Shown: positions 7,881 through 16,867, counted from the first letter of the stretch. The stretch is 20,758 nucleotides of DNA from CAJXOW01 sp964421495 (GCA_964421495.1 CAYQXO010000039.1:1-20758), one strand, 5' to 3'. Numbers and translations are program-made. Notes: generated by a model not told the origin, from the sequence alone.

Positions 7881-8717
7881 TTAGCCAAAAGCCACATCCA
7901 ATACCATCATAACTACAAATCCACCCATGGTTCCCAACGTGGCAATATCGGTATTGCCATGTTGCTGTGACTCAGGGATTAACTCCTCCACCACAACGTA
8001 AATCATGGCTCCGGCTGCAAAGGACAGGGCATAGGGCAGTATGGGTTGTATGGTTAGCACAGCAGCGGCACCGATGGCAGCGGCAAGGGGTTCCACAATG
8101 GCGGAGAGTTGTCCATACCAAAAGCATCGGCCGCGTGCTATACCTTCGCGTCGCAGCGGCATCGAAACGGCAAGTCCCTCGGGAAAGTTCTGAATGCCGA
8201 TACCAATGGTAAGAGTGATTGCTCCGATAATGGTGGCCGTACCGGACGGGTCGATGCCGGCGACCGATGCTCCGTATAGAACGCCGATGGCGAGTCCCTC
8301 CGGTATGTTGTGAAGAGTAATCGCGAGGACCAGCAGGGTTGTCCGTCGCCACGTGGTAGTGATACCTTCTGCTTCAGAACGTGCACCGCCTATGTGCAAA
8401 TGGGGGAGATACTGATCGCAAAAGCGCAGAAAAGCACCACCAAGTAAAAATCCCACTGCTGCCGGCAACCAAGAGATGAAACCCTGAGATTCAGCCATGT
8501 TGATGGAAGGGACAAGCAGGGACCAGAAACTGGCTGCGATCATTACTCCAGCAGCAAATCCCATCATGCTGTCCAGTAATTTATAGCCGACCGACCTGGT
8601 GAAAAATACCAGGGAGGCGCCCAGCGCAGTAAGAGTCCAGGTAAAACTGCCTGAAATAAAGGACTGTGAGATGGGCCCCAATCCCAAAAACCATTCCTTG
8701 ATTGCTAATAATTCCAT
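7881..8717 (-). CDS. ZIP-family divalent metal transporter (ZupT/GufA-like)
   Basis: A 278-residue inner-membrane transporter with about eight hydrophobic helices. The family's metal-site helices are clear: HNIPEG (His136, Asn137, Glu140) in helix 4 and NFPEG (Asn177, Glu180) in helix 5. Glu209 (SAIVEP) and Glu244/Glu245 (VVVEELIPES) are also present. A short histidine stretch LPHLHIGG (105-110) lies in the variable cytoplasmic loop. ZIP proteins import zinc or other divalent metals such as iron and manganese; the substrate cannot be read from the sequence. It stands alone, with 284 bp to the receiver gene downstream and 384 bp upstream. No Fur- or Zur-type operator was recognised. Confidence 0.92.
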   Translation of the reverse strand: MELLAIKEWFLGLGPISQSFISGSFTWTLTALGASLVFFTRSVGYKLLDSMMGFAAGVMIAASFWSLLVPSINMAESQGFISWLPAAVGFLLGGAFLRFCDQYLPHLHIGGARSEAEGITTTWRRTTLLVLAITLHNIPEGLAIGVLYGASVAGIDPSGTATIIGAITLTIGIGIQNFPEGLAVSMPLRREGIARGRCFWYGQLSAIVEPLAAAIGAAAVLTIQPILPYALSFAAGAMIYVVVEELIPESQQHGNTDIATLGTMGGFVVMMVLDVAFG

Positions 8718-9101
8718 AGGTTAAAGGCTTATTGAACTAAGGACTCGATTATCATTTGATAGTTTTCCTTTATACACCTATAATCAATTCAGTCTGATCG
8801 GGTATAAGGTAGCAAAGATCATCAACAAATTTCCGGTTGTCCAGAATTCCATATTAATGAGAAATGAACGGCATGATAGTGCCAATGTGTAATCGTTCAT
8901 ATGATAAAAAATGGGAAGAACAGCAAGTTGGAAAAGGTGTTTATTAATCTGCATACTTACTATCTTATTCAAGTTTCAAATAAAGCATAATAATTGTTTT
9001 TACAGTCGTTGTTAAGTGTGCTAATTATAAGATCCCATTTGGCCAGGTGGTATGTATATAAATAGAAATTTATCAGTAAAATTTTAGAAAATCTGACGCT
9101 C
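8718..9101. other. Divergent non-coding gap, ZIP transporter / gcvP
   Basis: This AT-rich stretch of 384 bp lies between two divergent genes and must hold both promoters, but no clear promoter box could be picked. It contains a 7-bp inverted repeat, atgaacg (8864-8870) with cgttcat (8894-8900), enclosing a smaller ggca/tgcc pair, which could be a small hairpin or an operator. No glycine-riboswitch core is visible ahead of gcvP. Short frames on the minus strand here do not look like genes. Confidence 0.4.
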
Positions 9102-12017
9102 ATGACTATTAATCTGCAGAAACCGAATTTTGTTAATCGGCATATCGGACCGGACAAGCATAATGTCGGAAAAATGCTTGAGTCCGTCGGGGCTGAAAAC
9201 ATGCAGCAGTTTATGGAGGAAACGGTTCCAAGTCAGATCCGTATATCCGAGCGGCCTGACCTTGGAGAGCCTATGGATGAATCCAGCTACCTGGACCATA
9301 TACGGGAGTTGGCTGATAAAAATGAGGTTTTCACCTCGTATATTGGAATGGGATATTATGACACGGAAATGCCGCCGGTAATTCAGCGGAATGTATTTGA
9401 AAATCCCGGCTGGTATACTTCGTATACCCCGTACCAGGCTGAAATTTCACAGGGAAGGCTCGAGGCGCTGGTCAATTTTCAAACCATGGTGTGTGACCTG
9501 ACGGGCATGGAATTGGCAAATGCCTCGCTGCTCGACGAGGGAACGGCGGCGGCTGAGGCTATGTCACTAATGTATAATCGCCGTAAAGGCAAGAAAAGGA
9601 AGCAGGCCCATACCTTGTTTGTGTCCGAAAACTGCCATCCGCAGACTCTGGATGTGATCTATAATCGTGCGGAACCCCAGCCCATTGAAGTGGTAATTGG
9701 CGATCCGGAGGAAGTGGACGTAACCGACGAAGATCTGTTTGGCATAATACTGCAGAATCCGGATACGGAAGGATGCATTACCGATTATTCAAATCTTATC
9801 GAGGCGGCCCATGAAAATAAGGTATTGGTAACGATTGCCACTGACTTACTTTCTCTTACGTTGATAAAAGCGCCGGGGGAAATGGATGCCGACGTGGTTG
9901 TAGGTTCATCCCAGCGATTTGGAGTGCCCATGGGATATGGCGGTCCACACGCTGCATTCTTTGCTACGCGAGAAAAGTACAAGCGCAATGTTCCCGGTCG
10001 AATAATCGGGGTTACGCGGGATGCCGAAGATAATCCCGCTTATCGTATGGCCCTGCAGACCCGCGAGCAACATATACGCCGGGAGAAAGCGACGTCCAAT
10101 ATTTGTACGGCACAGGTACTGTTGGCGGTAATTGCAGGATTTTACGGAGTCTATCACGGTCCCGATGGTTTGCGAAATATAGCTCGCCGTATCCACGGAT
10201 TGACCAAACTGGCTGCGAAGGGAATTGACTCACTCGGCTACGATATAGTGCATGATGTTTATTTTGATACATTGAAAGTGCGAGTGGATCAAAAAGCGTC
10301 GAAAGAAGCTATCCGCAAGGAAGCCGAGAAGCGGCAGGTTAATTTCCGATATTACGACGGACCGTTTATCGGTTTGTCGCTTGATCAGGTCAAAGAACTC
10401 TCCGACGTCAAACAAATACTGCATATCCTGGCCGTGGCATCTGACCAGAATATTACCATTGATGTGGATGAGCTGGCGGAAAAAATGGAAGTTGATTATC
10501 CGGAAGAGATTCAACGGAAGACGACGTACATGGAGCATCCGGTCTTCAACTCTTTCCATTCGGAGCATGAAATGCTGCGGTATCTGAAAAGCCTGGAGAA
10601 CAAGGACCTATCCCTGGTTCATTCGATGATTTCCCTGGGATCCTGTACGATGAAGCTTAATCCCACGACTACCATGAAGCCGCTTTCGTGGCCTGAATTT
10701 ATCGGCATGCACCCGTTTGCTCCACGTGAACAGGCAGAAGGCTATGAAGAGTTTTTTGGCCTGATCAAGGACCAACTCAGAGAAATTACCGGCCTGGCTG
10801 ATGTATCTCTTCAGCCGAACTCCGGAGCCCAGGGGGAATATGCAGGCTTGTTGATGATTAGAGCTTATCATCGGGACCGCGGCGAGGAACAGCGTGATGT
10901 TACCATCGTTCCCGATTCGGCCCACGGGACGAATCCGGCTAGTGCGGTAATGGCCGGAATGGAAGTGGTTGTAACCAAGTGTGATGACGAAGGCAATATC
11001 GATATCGACGATCTGCATGAGAAAATCGAAGAGTATAAAGACCGCCTGGCGGCGCTGATGGTTACCTATCCGTCCACGCACGGAGTTTTCGAGGAGGATA
11101 TAAAAGATATCTGTGACCTGGTCCATGAGCATGGAGGGTTGGTGTACCTTGACGGGGCCAACATGAATGCCCAGGTAGGATGGACCAGTCCCGCCGCAAT
11201 AGGAGCCGATGTGTGTCATCTTAACTTGCACAAAACGTTTTGTATCCCCCACGGAGGTGGCGGACCGGGTATGGGCCCGATTGCCGTTTCAGAAGAGCTC
11301 AAGCCGTTCCTGCCGGGTCATCCCCTCGTGGAAACCGGCGGAGAAAAATCGATTCAGGCCGTATCTTCCGCCCCATGGGGCAGTGCAAGTATCCTCCCCA
11401 TTTCCTACGGTTATATCAAGATGATGGGCACCGAGGGACTTAAAAAAGTCTCGGAAACGGCTATCCTGAATGCCAACTATCTGAAAGACCGCCTCCGGGA
11501 ACACTACCCGATCCTGTTTACCGGCAAACAGGGGCGCTCGGCTCACGAGTTTATCCTGGATTTAAGGCAATTTAACAAAACCGCCGGAATAGACTCCGGA
11601 GACATTGCCAAACGATTGATGGACTACGGTTTTCACGCTCCAACCATGTCGTATCCGGTGCCGGGCACCTTTATGATCGAGCCGACGGAGAGTGAAACCA
11701 AGGAGGAACTCGATCGTTTTTGTGAGGCCCTGATCTCGATACGTCAGGAAATAAAAGAAGTGGAGGAGGGCAACGCGGATAAAGAGGATAATGTGTTAAA
11801 GAACGCTCCTCACACCCAACGCACTGCGCTTGCAGATGACTGGGATCATCCGTACGGTCGTGAAAAAGCGGTCTTTCCGCTCGATTACCTGCGGTTTGAC
11901 AAATTCTGGGCGAGCGTCAGTCGGGTGGATGATGCCTATGGCGATCGTAACCTGATGTGCAGCTGTCCGCCGATGGAACAATATGCAGACGGCCAGGAAC
12001 CGGTCTCCGTCGAGTAA
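9102..12017 (+). CDS. gcvP: Glycine dehydrogenase (decarboxylating), P-protein
   Basis: A full-length single-chain P-protein of 971 residues, within the usual 950-975. It decarboxylates glycine with pyridoxal phosphate and passes the methylamine group to the lipoyl arm of H-protein. Visible hallmarks: N-terminal FVNRHIGPD; YTPYQAEISQGRLEAL in the first half; SMISLGSCTMKLNPT starting the second half; QPNSGAQGEYAGL; the PLP-binding lysine Lys711 in NLHKTF, followed by the glycine-rich HGGGGPGMGPI; and the C-terminal RNLMCSCPP. Many bacteria use separate GcvPA and GcvPB; here both halves are fused in the E. coli and mitochondrial way. No gcvT, gcvH or lpd lies nearby, so the rest of the system is elsewhere. 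The ATG at 9102 fits the family N-terminus; no Shine-Dalgarno is seen. Confidence 0.98.
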   Translation: MTINLQKPNFVNRHIGPDKHNVGKMLESVGAENMQQFMEETVPSQIRISERPDLGEPMDESSYLDHIRELADKNEVFTSYIGMGYYDTEMPPVIQRNVFENPGWYTSYTPYQAEISQGRLEALVNFQTMVCDLTGMELANASLLDEGTAAAEAMSLMYNRRKGKKRKQAHTLFVSENCHPQTLDVIYNRAEPQPIEVVIGDPEEVDVTDEDLFGIILQNPDTEGCITDYSNLIEAAHENKVLVTIATDLLSLTLIKAPGEMDADVVVGSSQRFGVPMGYGGPHAAFFATREKYKRNVPGRIIGVTRDAEDNPAYRMALQTREQHIRREKATSNICTAQVLLAVIAGFYGVYHGPDGLRNIARRIHGLTKLAAKGIDSLGYDIVHDVYFDTLKVRVDQKASKEAIRKEAEKRQVNFRYYDGPFIGLSLDQVKELSDVKQILHILAVASDQNITIDVDELAEKMEVDYPEEIQRKTTYMEHPVFNSFHSEHEMLRYLKSLENKDLSLVHSMISLGSCTMKLNPTTTMKPLSWPEFIGMHPFAPREQAEGYEEFFGLIKDQLREITGLADVSLQPNSGAQGEYAGLLMIRAYHRDRGEEQRDVTIVPDSAHGTNPASAVMAGMEVVVTKCDDEGNIDIDDLHEKIEEYKDRLAALMVTYPSTHGVFEEDIKDICDLVHEHGGLVYLDGANMNAQVGWTSPAAIGADVCHLNLHKTFCIPHGGGGPGMGPIAVSEELKPFLPGHPLVETGGEKSIQAVSSAPWGSASILPISYGYIKMMGTEGLKKVSETAILNANYLKDRLREHYPILFTGKQGRSAHEFILDLRQFNKTAGIDSGDIAKRLMDYGFHAPTMSYPVPGTFMIEPTESETKEELDRFCEALISIRQEIKEVEEGNADKEDNVLKNAPHTQRTALADDWDHPYGREKAVFPLDYLRFDKFWASVSRVDDAYGDRNLMCSCPPMEQYADGQEPVSVE

Positions 12018-12058
12018 AATTAGCGTCGGGAATAGCAAATATTAGCTGAAAACGGAGA

Positions 12059-12171
12059 GACTTTCGGACTTAAATAATATAGTGCAGCAGATGAATGTCC
12101 GATTGTATTTCCGATACAGCGATTTTGAGGAAAATAGAGTCCGCTATCAAAAGAGAAATCGGCCGAAAGTC
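12059..12171. repeat. Short inverted repeat downstream of gcvP
   Basis: gactttcgg (12059-12067) and ccgaaagtc (12163-12171) are perfect 9-bp inverted copies about 95 bp apart, in the non-coding stretch after gcvP. Shorter pairs (cggac with gtccg) lie between them. It may be the remains of another structured element next to the stronger one at 12196-12376, or chance. Confidence 0.3.
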
Positions 12172-12195
12172 GCCCCATCATTATAGTGAGCAATT

Positions 12196-12376
12196 ATCCA
12201 GAGGTCGGGGCTAAACAAGGGGAGGACTCTGAAGCACTTGGGTTGTTCAGCCTTATGGCTGAAAACTTATAATCCCTAATTGCCGGCATTTAGGACTCAA
12301 ATCCCAGTGAAGCAGCAAGTCAGCTGAATTTCCCTGGCTGAAGAGGCCTCCCCTTGTTTAGCCCCGACCTCTGGAT
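12196..12376. repeat. Structured element: perfect 30-bp inverted ends, three inner hairpins
   Basis: Bases 12196-12225 and 12347-12376 are perfect inverted copies (30 of 30). After one mismatch the pairing extends four more bp, to 12230 and 12342. The 111 bp inside contain three further hairpins in a row: ttcagcc/ggctgaa with loop ttat (12246-12263), a near-perfect 20-bp palindrome cctaattgccggcatttagg (12275-12294), and tcagc/gctga (12320-12341). Folded as one strand this is a cloverleaf-like structure closed by a very long stem. It lies between the convergent gcvP and OsmC-family genes, ending 4 bp from the latter's stop. No reading frame, T-run or target duplication is visible. It may be a MITE-type non-autonomous element, a structured RNA or a bidirectional 3'-end structure. 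Confidence 0.8.
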
Positions 12377-12380
12377 CCCG

Positions 12381-12845
12381 TTACGAGCTGTCCTGCGATT
12401 TGTGGGTGAGATGGGATGTGATCTTTATATCGGATTGGAGGGTCCGGTGGACGGGGCAGCGTTCGGAGACTTCGAGAAGCCGATCTTTTTGCTGCTCATC
12501 CAGGTTGCCTTTAACGATTACATCCTTTTCGATGTGATCAATTCTTGACGTCTTTTTCTCCGAGTTTTTGCAGTCTTTAGCATGTGCTTTGCTGTGCAGA
12601 AGTTCAACGTAAACATCTTCGAGCGGCCAATCCTTGTGATCCGCATACATACGAACCGTCATGGCGGTACAGGATCCCAGGCTCATTAACAGATAATCAT
12701 ACGGATCGGGCCCGGTATCCTGCCCTCCGTTGGACTGAGGCTCGTCTGCAAACATTTGATGATTCCCGGCTTGCAGATCCACTTTATAGGGGATGTCTCC
12801 AAGGTGGGCATGAACTACTTTCTTATCTTGGCTTTCCAGGACCAT
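12381..12845 (-). CDS. OsmC/Ohr-family peroxide-reducing protein
   Basis: A 154-residue OsmC-like protein. The two family cysteines are present: Cys59 in LLMSLGSCTAMTVRMYA and Cys130 in SERCPVHRTL. Both sit in the expected contexts for peroxide reduction by thiol chemistry. The segment DTGPDPYDYLL is the usual helix entry before the first cysteine. The wording SLGSCTAMTVRMYAD and CPVHRTL fits the general OsmC/YhfA group better than Ohr, so the physiological substrate is open. It follows the M16 peptidase pair on the same strand after a 78-bp gap and may be read with it or alone. The stop codon lies 4 bp from the arm of the structured element at 12196-12376. Confidence 0.9.
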   Translation of the reverse strand: MVLESQDKKVVHAHLGDIPYKVDLQAGNHQMFADEPQSNGGQDTGPDPYDYLLMSLGSCTAMTVRMYADHKDWPLEDVYVELLHSKAHAKDCKNSEKKTSRIDHIEKDVIVKGNLDEQQKDRLLEVSERCPVHRTLQSDIKITSHLTHKSQDSS

Positions 12846-12923
12846 AACAAAGCTGGTGTTTAATTCAAGTAAATTTATATCTCTGGAAAAGTAATAAAAA
12901 ACGAGAATTAATGGCAGTGAATG

Positions 12924-15056
12924 TCATTTCATAATTTTAATTTTTTCTACCTCGGTTTGGCTGACCTGGGTCCCCCCGCGATATGATTTTTGAGTAAAAG
13001 GATAAGCCACGCCCTGCCGTGTTTTCCAGTCTTCATAATACGTTTTTACAGTGACCTGGCTTCCTTCCTGCGGCGAAAACTTTGAGTAGGATGACATATA
13101 GGGCAGGTGAGTGTCGGGGTCCACAAACAGGGTGAGCTGGGGATCAAGGTTTGTCAGGTTCAATTTTACGTAGCTGGAATCCCGGACGGTCTCTTCTCCC
13201 ATATAGTCCACCGACAGAGTGTCTTTATGTAAGGCGATATTGAGGAAGTTGCGTCGCAACCCCTTTTTTATTTCCTCGGCTGCACTGCTTGGCAGCTCCT
13301 GAACTTTTCCGCCCATTTCGCGGGTAGCTTTTCCCTCTTTGAGTTCAATTACGATTTTTCCCTGCGGCGTATTCAATTCTGTCTTCATCTCGTCGGGGAA
13401 ATGAAGCACAGTGGATTTGTCAATGGTCATCTGTCCTCCGGGTAACCGAGAGTTGTACTGGGTGGCCGTTCCTTCTGTCTGGATACTCTCCAGGGAGCTG
13501 TTGTCAGATAATAGCGCTTGTGACATACGATCCATCCATTTTTTCCCTTCGACTCTGTCTCCCGAAGAACTGCTGGAAGCTTTTTGTTGGCTGCCGGGTT
13601 CGGGTATAGAAATGTCGATTTCGTTTACCCCGCCGAACTGCTCTAACTGGTCCCCCATTTGATTTTTATTGCCCACAACCAGAATCTCCATTTTCTCAGG
13701 CTTGAGATAGTTGCGGGCGGCTTGAAGGATATCACTCCGGGTTACCTGTTTTAAACTGTCAACAAATCTTTCCAGCGTATTGGGGGGCAAGCTTTTGTAA
13801 TCCAAATCCATTTGTCGGCGAAGAACTTCTTCATGACTGTCATACTGAAAAACCAGTGAGTTGAGGAATTGATTTTTGGCGTCTTCCAGTTCCTTTTTGG
13901 AAATTTTGTCCTGCTGTAAATTTTGAATGACGTCTTTAACAGCTTCAATAACTTGGGCCGTCGAAGAGCTTTTGGTTCGAACCGATACGTAAAAAAGACC
14001 GGGGTAAAATACATTCATTCCAAAATTTCCGCCGGGAGAATAGGACAAACCGAGTTCGGTTCGTATTTTTTGAAGGATCCTGCCGGAAAAACCGCCGCTT
14101 AAAACATTGTTCAGGACTTGCAGGGTGGCATAGTCCGGGTTATCCCTCTTTCCGCCGATATGTCCCATGCGAACCAGGCTCTGGTTGACGTCCGACTTGT
14201 GAATGAAATTGACGGAAGATTGATATTCATAGTTTACCGGTGGAAAATCTAATTGGTTTTCCTCGCCCGCCGGATAAGCCTGGAAGGCTTCCGAGAGCAT
14301 GGACTTCATGGAATCGGCATCGAAATCGCCTACAATACCAATCATCATATCTTCGCCCTGGAAAGCCTGTTCGTGAAAACCGATTACATCTTCCCGCTCA
14401 ATATTATTTACCGTGGCGTACTGAGCGAGGCGACCATAAACACTTTGTTTACCGTAGATTAAGCGAGAGAATTCCCGCTGCGCTATTTGGCCCTGGTCAT
14501 CATTACGGCGGGAAATCTGGCTTTTGAGCTGTTTTTGGGCCAGTTGAATTTTTTCTTCCGGAAAAGCCGGATTCCGCAGAAGTTCTATAAATATGGGAAG
14601 CAGCGTATCGAAGTCTTTCTTCAGAACATTAAGACTGGCGGAACCGGAATTAAAGCCCATTCCGGTTTCCATGCTGGCGGCTTTGTTTTCCAGTAATTGA
14701 TTCAGAGAATCGGAAGATATGGATTCGGTTCCGCCGCTGCGCATCGTCTCGCCGACAATATCGGATAACCCGAGGTTCTGATCATTGACCTGGATCTCGC
14801 CGGCTTTAACCTTGACCCGCATTTTGATCAACGGCAATTCCCGGTCTTCAACCATGAAGAACTTGATACCGTTCTCCAGCGTAAAAGTCTCCACATCGGG
14901 TCGGTTGAATTCATCAAGTTCCGGAAAATCAATTTGATCATACTTTTTCTGGGCGGAGGAAGTATCATAAAGTATTCCAAGGTGAATACCGACGAGACAC
15001 AGAATAGCTATGAATTTGAATATTTTTGAAAACATAGGGAGTAAAGATAACTTCAT
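12924..15056 (-). CDS. M16-family protease homologue, non-catalytic, with C-terminal extension
   Basis: 710 residues from the chosen ATG. A signal peptide (1-35, ending near DTSSAQ) leads into M16 N-domain (about 52-255) and M16_C domain (about 265-470, with RTELGLSYSPGG). At the zinc site the expected HxxEH reads IVGET (100-104): both histidines are gone and only the glutamate remains, so it cannot bind zinc normally. The paralogue just upstream keeps the full site, so the two probably form an active/inactive heterodimer as in other M16 pairs. Beyond about residue 500, some 200 residues form a beta-rich region (outer-membrane-lipoprotein-sorting-like, uncertain). The ATG at 15056 is preferred: it gives a clean signal peptide and a 10-bp gap; the ATG at 15128 would overlap the upstream gene by 62 bp. 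Confidence 0.88.
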   Translation of the reverse strand: MKLSLLPMFSKIFKFIAILCLVGIHLGILYDTSSAQKKYDQIDFPELDEFNRPDVETFTLENGIKFFMVEDRELPLIKMRVKVKAGEIQVNDQNLGLSDIVGETMRSGGTESISSDSLNQLLENKAASMETGMGFNSGSASLNVLKKDFDTLLPIFIELLRNPAFPEEKIQLAQKQLKSQISRRNDDQGQIAQREFSRLIYGKQSVYGRLAQYATVNNIEREDVIGFHEQAFQGEDMMIGIVGDFDADSMKSMLSEAFQAYPAGEENQLDFPPVNYEYQSSVNFIHKSDVNQSLVRMGHIGGKRDNPDYATLQVLNNVLSGGFSGRILQKIRTELGLSYSPGGNFGMNVFYPGLFYVSVRTKSSSTAQVIEAVKDVIQNLQQDKISKKELEDAKNQFLNSLVFQYDSHEEVLRRQMDLDYKSLPPNTLERFVDSLKQVTRSDILQAARNYLKPEKMEILVVGNKNQMGDQLEQFGGVNEIDISIPEPGSQQKASSSSSGDRVEGKKWMDRMSQALLSDNSSLESIQTEGTATQYNSRLPGGQMTIDKSTVLHFPDEMKTELNTPQGKIVIELKEGKATREMGGKVQELPSSAAEEIKKGLRRNFLNIALHKDTLSVDYMGEETVRDSSYVKLNLTNLDPQLTLFVDPDTHLPYMSSYSKFSPQEGSQVTVKTYYEDWKTRQGVAYPFTQKSYRGGTQVSQTEVEKIKIMK

Positions 15057-15066
15057 GTTAGGGTGT

Positions 15067-16662
15067 TCAGTTGGATTTTGCTGCGGAAGCTGTGGAGGTA
15101 TCCTGGTCGGCATTTTTAAGGATGCCAACGGTTCGATTCTGTTTCTTGAAATATTTGCCTGCTACTCTTTGTAAGTCGTCCAGTGTTACTTGCTGCAATT
15201 TCTCCAGTTCGGTAAAGACGGCTCTCCAGTCTCCCCGCTGCGCTTCGGCTGCTGCAAATTGGCGAGCGAGCCCCGTATTTGAATCGAGGCTTCGAAGCAG
15301 GTTCGCCCGAGCGTTGGTCTTGGCTCTTTCCAGTTCTTCCCGGGTGATTGCTCCGTCTTTTACTTTTTCTATTTCCTCGAGGACTATTTCTTCTATTTCC
15401 GAGGGACTCACCCCGCGATTGGGGACGGCAAAAGTAATAAAGAGCGATTTGAGTTTCTGACCTGGATATCCGTTGAAGGCCGAAACCTGGAGCGCTTTTT
15501 CTTCTTCCTCGACCAGTCGTTTATACAGCCGGGAAGTACGTCCGCCTGAAATAATGGATCCCAGTAATTGAAGGGGTTTGGCGTCAGGGTGATGCATATT
15601 TACCGTGTGATAACTCATCAAGTAAAAGGGTTGAGACTCCCCCTCGATTACAAAACGCCGTTCTCCGCGCTGCTCGGTTTCTTTGGTAGTGACTTGAGGG
15701 GCAGGATCGCCGGCGGGAAGATCGCCGAAATAGGTTTGGGCTAGCTCTTTAATGCGAGAGGGTTCGACGTCTCCGGCAATGGCAATCGTTATATTGCCGG
15801 GGACATAATACGTTTCAAAAAATCGGCGCGTATCCTCGATGGTGGTGGATTCGATGTCGGATTCCCAGCCAATTATAGGATGACCGTAGGGAAACGTATT
15901 GTAGGAAACCGAAATCATTTCTTCGACAAGACGACCCACGGGACTCGATTCAACGCGGCGTCGCCGTTCTTCCAGTATAACCTGTTTCTCTTTATAAAAC
16001 TCCCTGAAAACCGGATCCTTGAATCGATCCGATTCAAGACTGAACCAGAGTTCAATCTTGTTTTCGGGTAAACTGTAGTAATACATCGTCTGATCCGCTC
16101 CGGTTCCGGCATTCAGTCCCGTCCCGCCGTGTACGTCGATAACCTGGGCAAACTCATTGTTTTCAACATATTCTTCGGCCTCACTCTGCAGCGTTTTGAA
16201 ACGATTCCAAAGCGAATCGATTCGACTGGTATCCGGTTGTGGTTGATTGCGTTCCCGATTCCAACGCTGATAGGTTTGATCCATTTTCTCAATAAGAGGA
16301 CGTTCTTTTTCCCAGTTTTGGGTCCCGATATAGGAGGTGCCCTTGAAAGCCATGTGTTCAAATATATGAGCTATTCCGGTTTTTCCGGCCGGTTCATTGG
16401 CAGCCCCCACATCTACAAACGTCACAAAGCTGGCTACCGGGGCAATTGGGCGTTCAACCACCAGAAAGGTAAGTCCGTTGTCAAGCGTAAATTCAGTGAC
16501 TTTCTCCTCGAATTGTTTTAACTGTTGAGCATGGGCGGGCTCCGGACTAAAGTTTCCCGCTAATAGAAAATAAACACATAATACAAAGAAAAAGACGTTC
16601 TTACGTTGCTGAAGCATGGTAAATAAATTGTGCGGTGATGATGTATTTTGGGCCGACTTCAT
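15067..16662 (-). CDS. M16-family zinc metallopeptidase, catalytic subunit
   Basis: 531 residues from the ATG at 16662. A secretion signal spans residues 16-45 (VFFFVLCVYFLLAG, ending PAHAQ), so the ATG at 16617 is an equally good or better start. The zinc motif HIFEH lies at 99-103 in GKTGIAHIFEHMAFKGT, and Glu231 in VILEERRRR is the likely third ligand. An insertion of about 50 charged residues (about 120-175) separates them further than in most relatives. The M16_C domain follows (about 260-450). These enzymes cut small proteins and peptides, here in the periplasm. The gene is first in a tandem pair, 10 bp ahead of its non-catalytic homologue, and divergent from the TetR operon. Confidence 0.92.
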   Translation of the reverse strand: MKSAQNTSSPHNLFTMLQQRKNVFFFVLCVYFLLAGNFSPEPAHAQQLKQFEEKVTEFTLDNGLTFLVVERPIAPVASFVTFVDVGAANEPAGKTGIAHIFEHMAFKGTSYIGTQNWEKERPLIEKMDQTYQRWNRERNQPQPDTSRIDSLWNRFKTLQSEAEEYVENNEFAQVIDVHGGTGLNAGTGADQTMYYYSLPENKIELWFSLESDRFKDPVFREFYKEKQVILEERRRRVESSPVGRLVEEMISVSYNTFPYGHPIIGWESDIESTTIEDTRRFFETYYVPGNITIAIAGDVEPSRIKELAQTYFGDLPAGDPAPQVTTKETEQRGERRFVIEGESQPFYLMSYHTVNMHHPDAKPLQLLGSIISGGRTSRLYKRLVEEEEKALQVSAFNGYPGQKLKSLFITFAVPNRGVSPSEIEEIVLEEIEKVKDGAITREELERAKTNARANLLRSLDSNTGLARQFAAAEAQRGDWRAVFTELEKLQQVTLDDLQRVAGKYFKKQNRTVGILKNADQDTSTASAAKSN

Positions 16663-16710
16663 TCAAATAAAAGAATACATAAATTCATCGTTATAAAAAA
16701 CCACTCTTCT

Positions 16711-16723
16711 CTATCCGGGATAG
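16711..16723. promoter_or_regulatory. 13-bp palindrome between M16 and TetR operons
   Basis: ctatccgggatag is a palindrome with a single central base. It sits in the divergent gap, about 49 bp ahead of the longer M16 start. It could be an operator or a small hairpin. The nearby aaaaaacc words on both sides (16696-16702, 16732-16738) are also repeated. Confidence 0.25.
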
Positions 16724-16811
16724 CCTGATTAAAAAACCGGTGTTCCCCTTTAGTTCTCTTTTCCATATCTCCTTGCAATTGATTTGCTTTGGAATAATTT
16801 ATTTTTTAAGA

Positions 16812-16853
16812 TTAACTATATGGTTAAATCATAAAGTTAAACTATACAGTTAA
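16812..16853 (+). promoter_or_regulatory. Tandem operator-like repeats for the TetR regulator
   Basis: Two 16-bp sites, 16812-16827 (ttaactatatggttaa) and 16838-16853 (taaactatacagttaa), match at 13 positions and start 26 bp apart. Each is a partial palindrome. GTTAA recurs at 16823, 16836 and 16849, exactly every 13 bp, with TTAAC facing it at 16812. The array ends 14 bp before the ATG of the TetR gene, the usual place for an autoregulatory operator, so it probably represses the whole export operon. Binding is inferred from position and symmetry. Confidence 0.55.
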
Positions 16854-16867
16854 TTAATGTTGGATTT

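Noticed and set aside
8784..8972. 62-aa leftward frame in the gcvP upstream gap
   Set aside because: AT-rich, no recognisable domain and no start signal; better seen as chance.
8718..9101. Glycine riboswitch ahead of gcvP
   Set aside because: No tandem aptamer core or linker pattern could be found by eye; a covariance-model search would settle it.
10608..11252. 214-aa leftward open frame
   Set aside because: It is wholly antisense to the conserved second half of gcvP and shows no family features.
12196..12376. Integron attC site
   Set aside because: The arms are perfect rather than bulged, and the GTTRRRY core is not met (GTTTAGC); no integrase is near.
12196..12376. Retron msr-msd
   Set aside because: Inverted ends and inner hairpins are suggestive, but no reverse transcriptase gene is in the window.
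12354..12548. 64-aa rightward frame touching the structured element
   Set aside because: It runs antisense into the OsmC-family gene and begins inside the inverted-repeat arm.
15057..15128. Upstream ATG (15128) as start of the second M16 gene
   Set aside because: It would overlap the previous gene by 62 bp and place a proline-rich stretch before the signal peptide.
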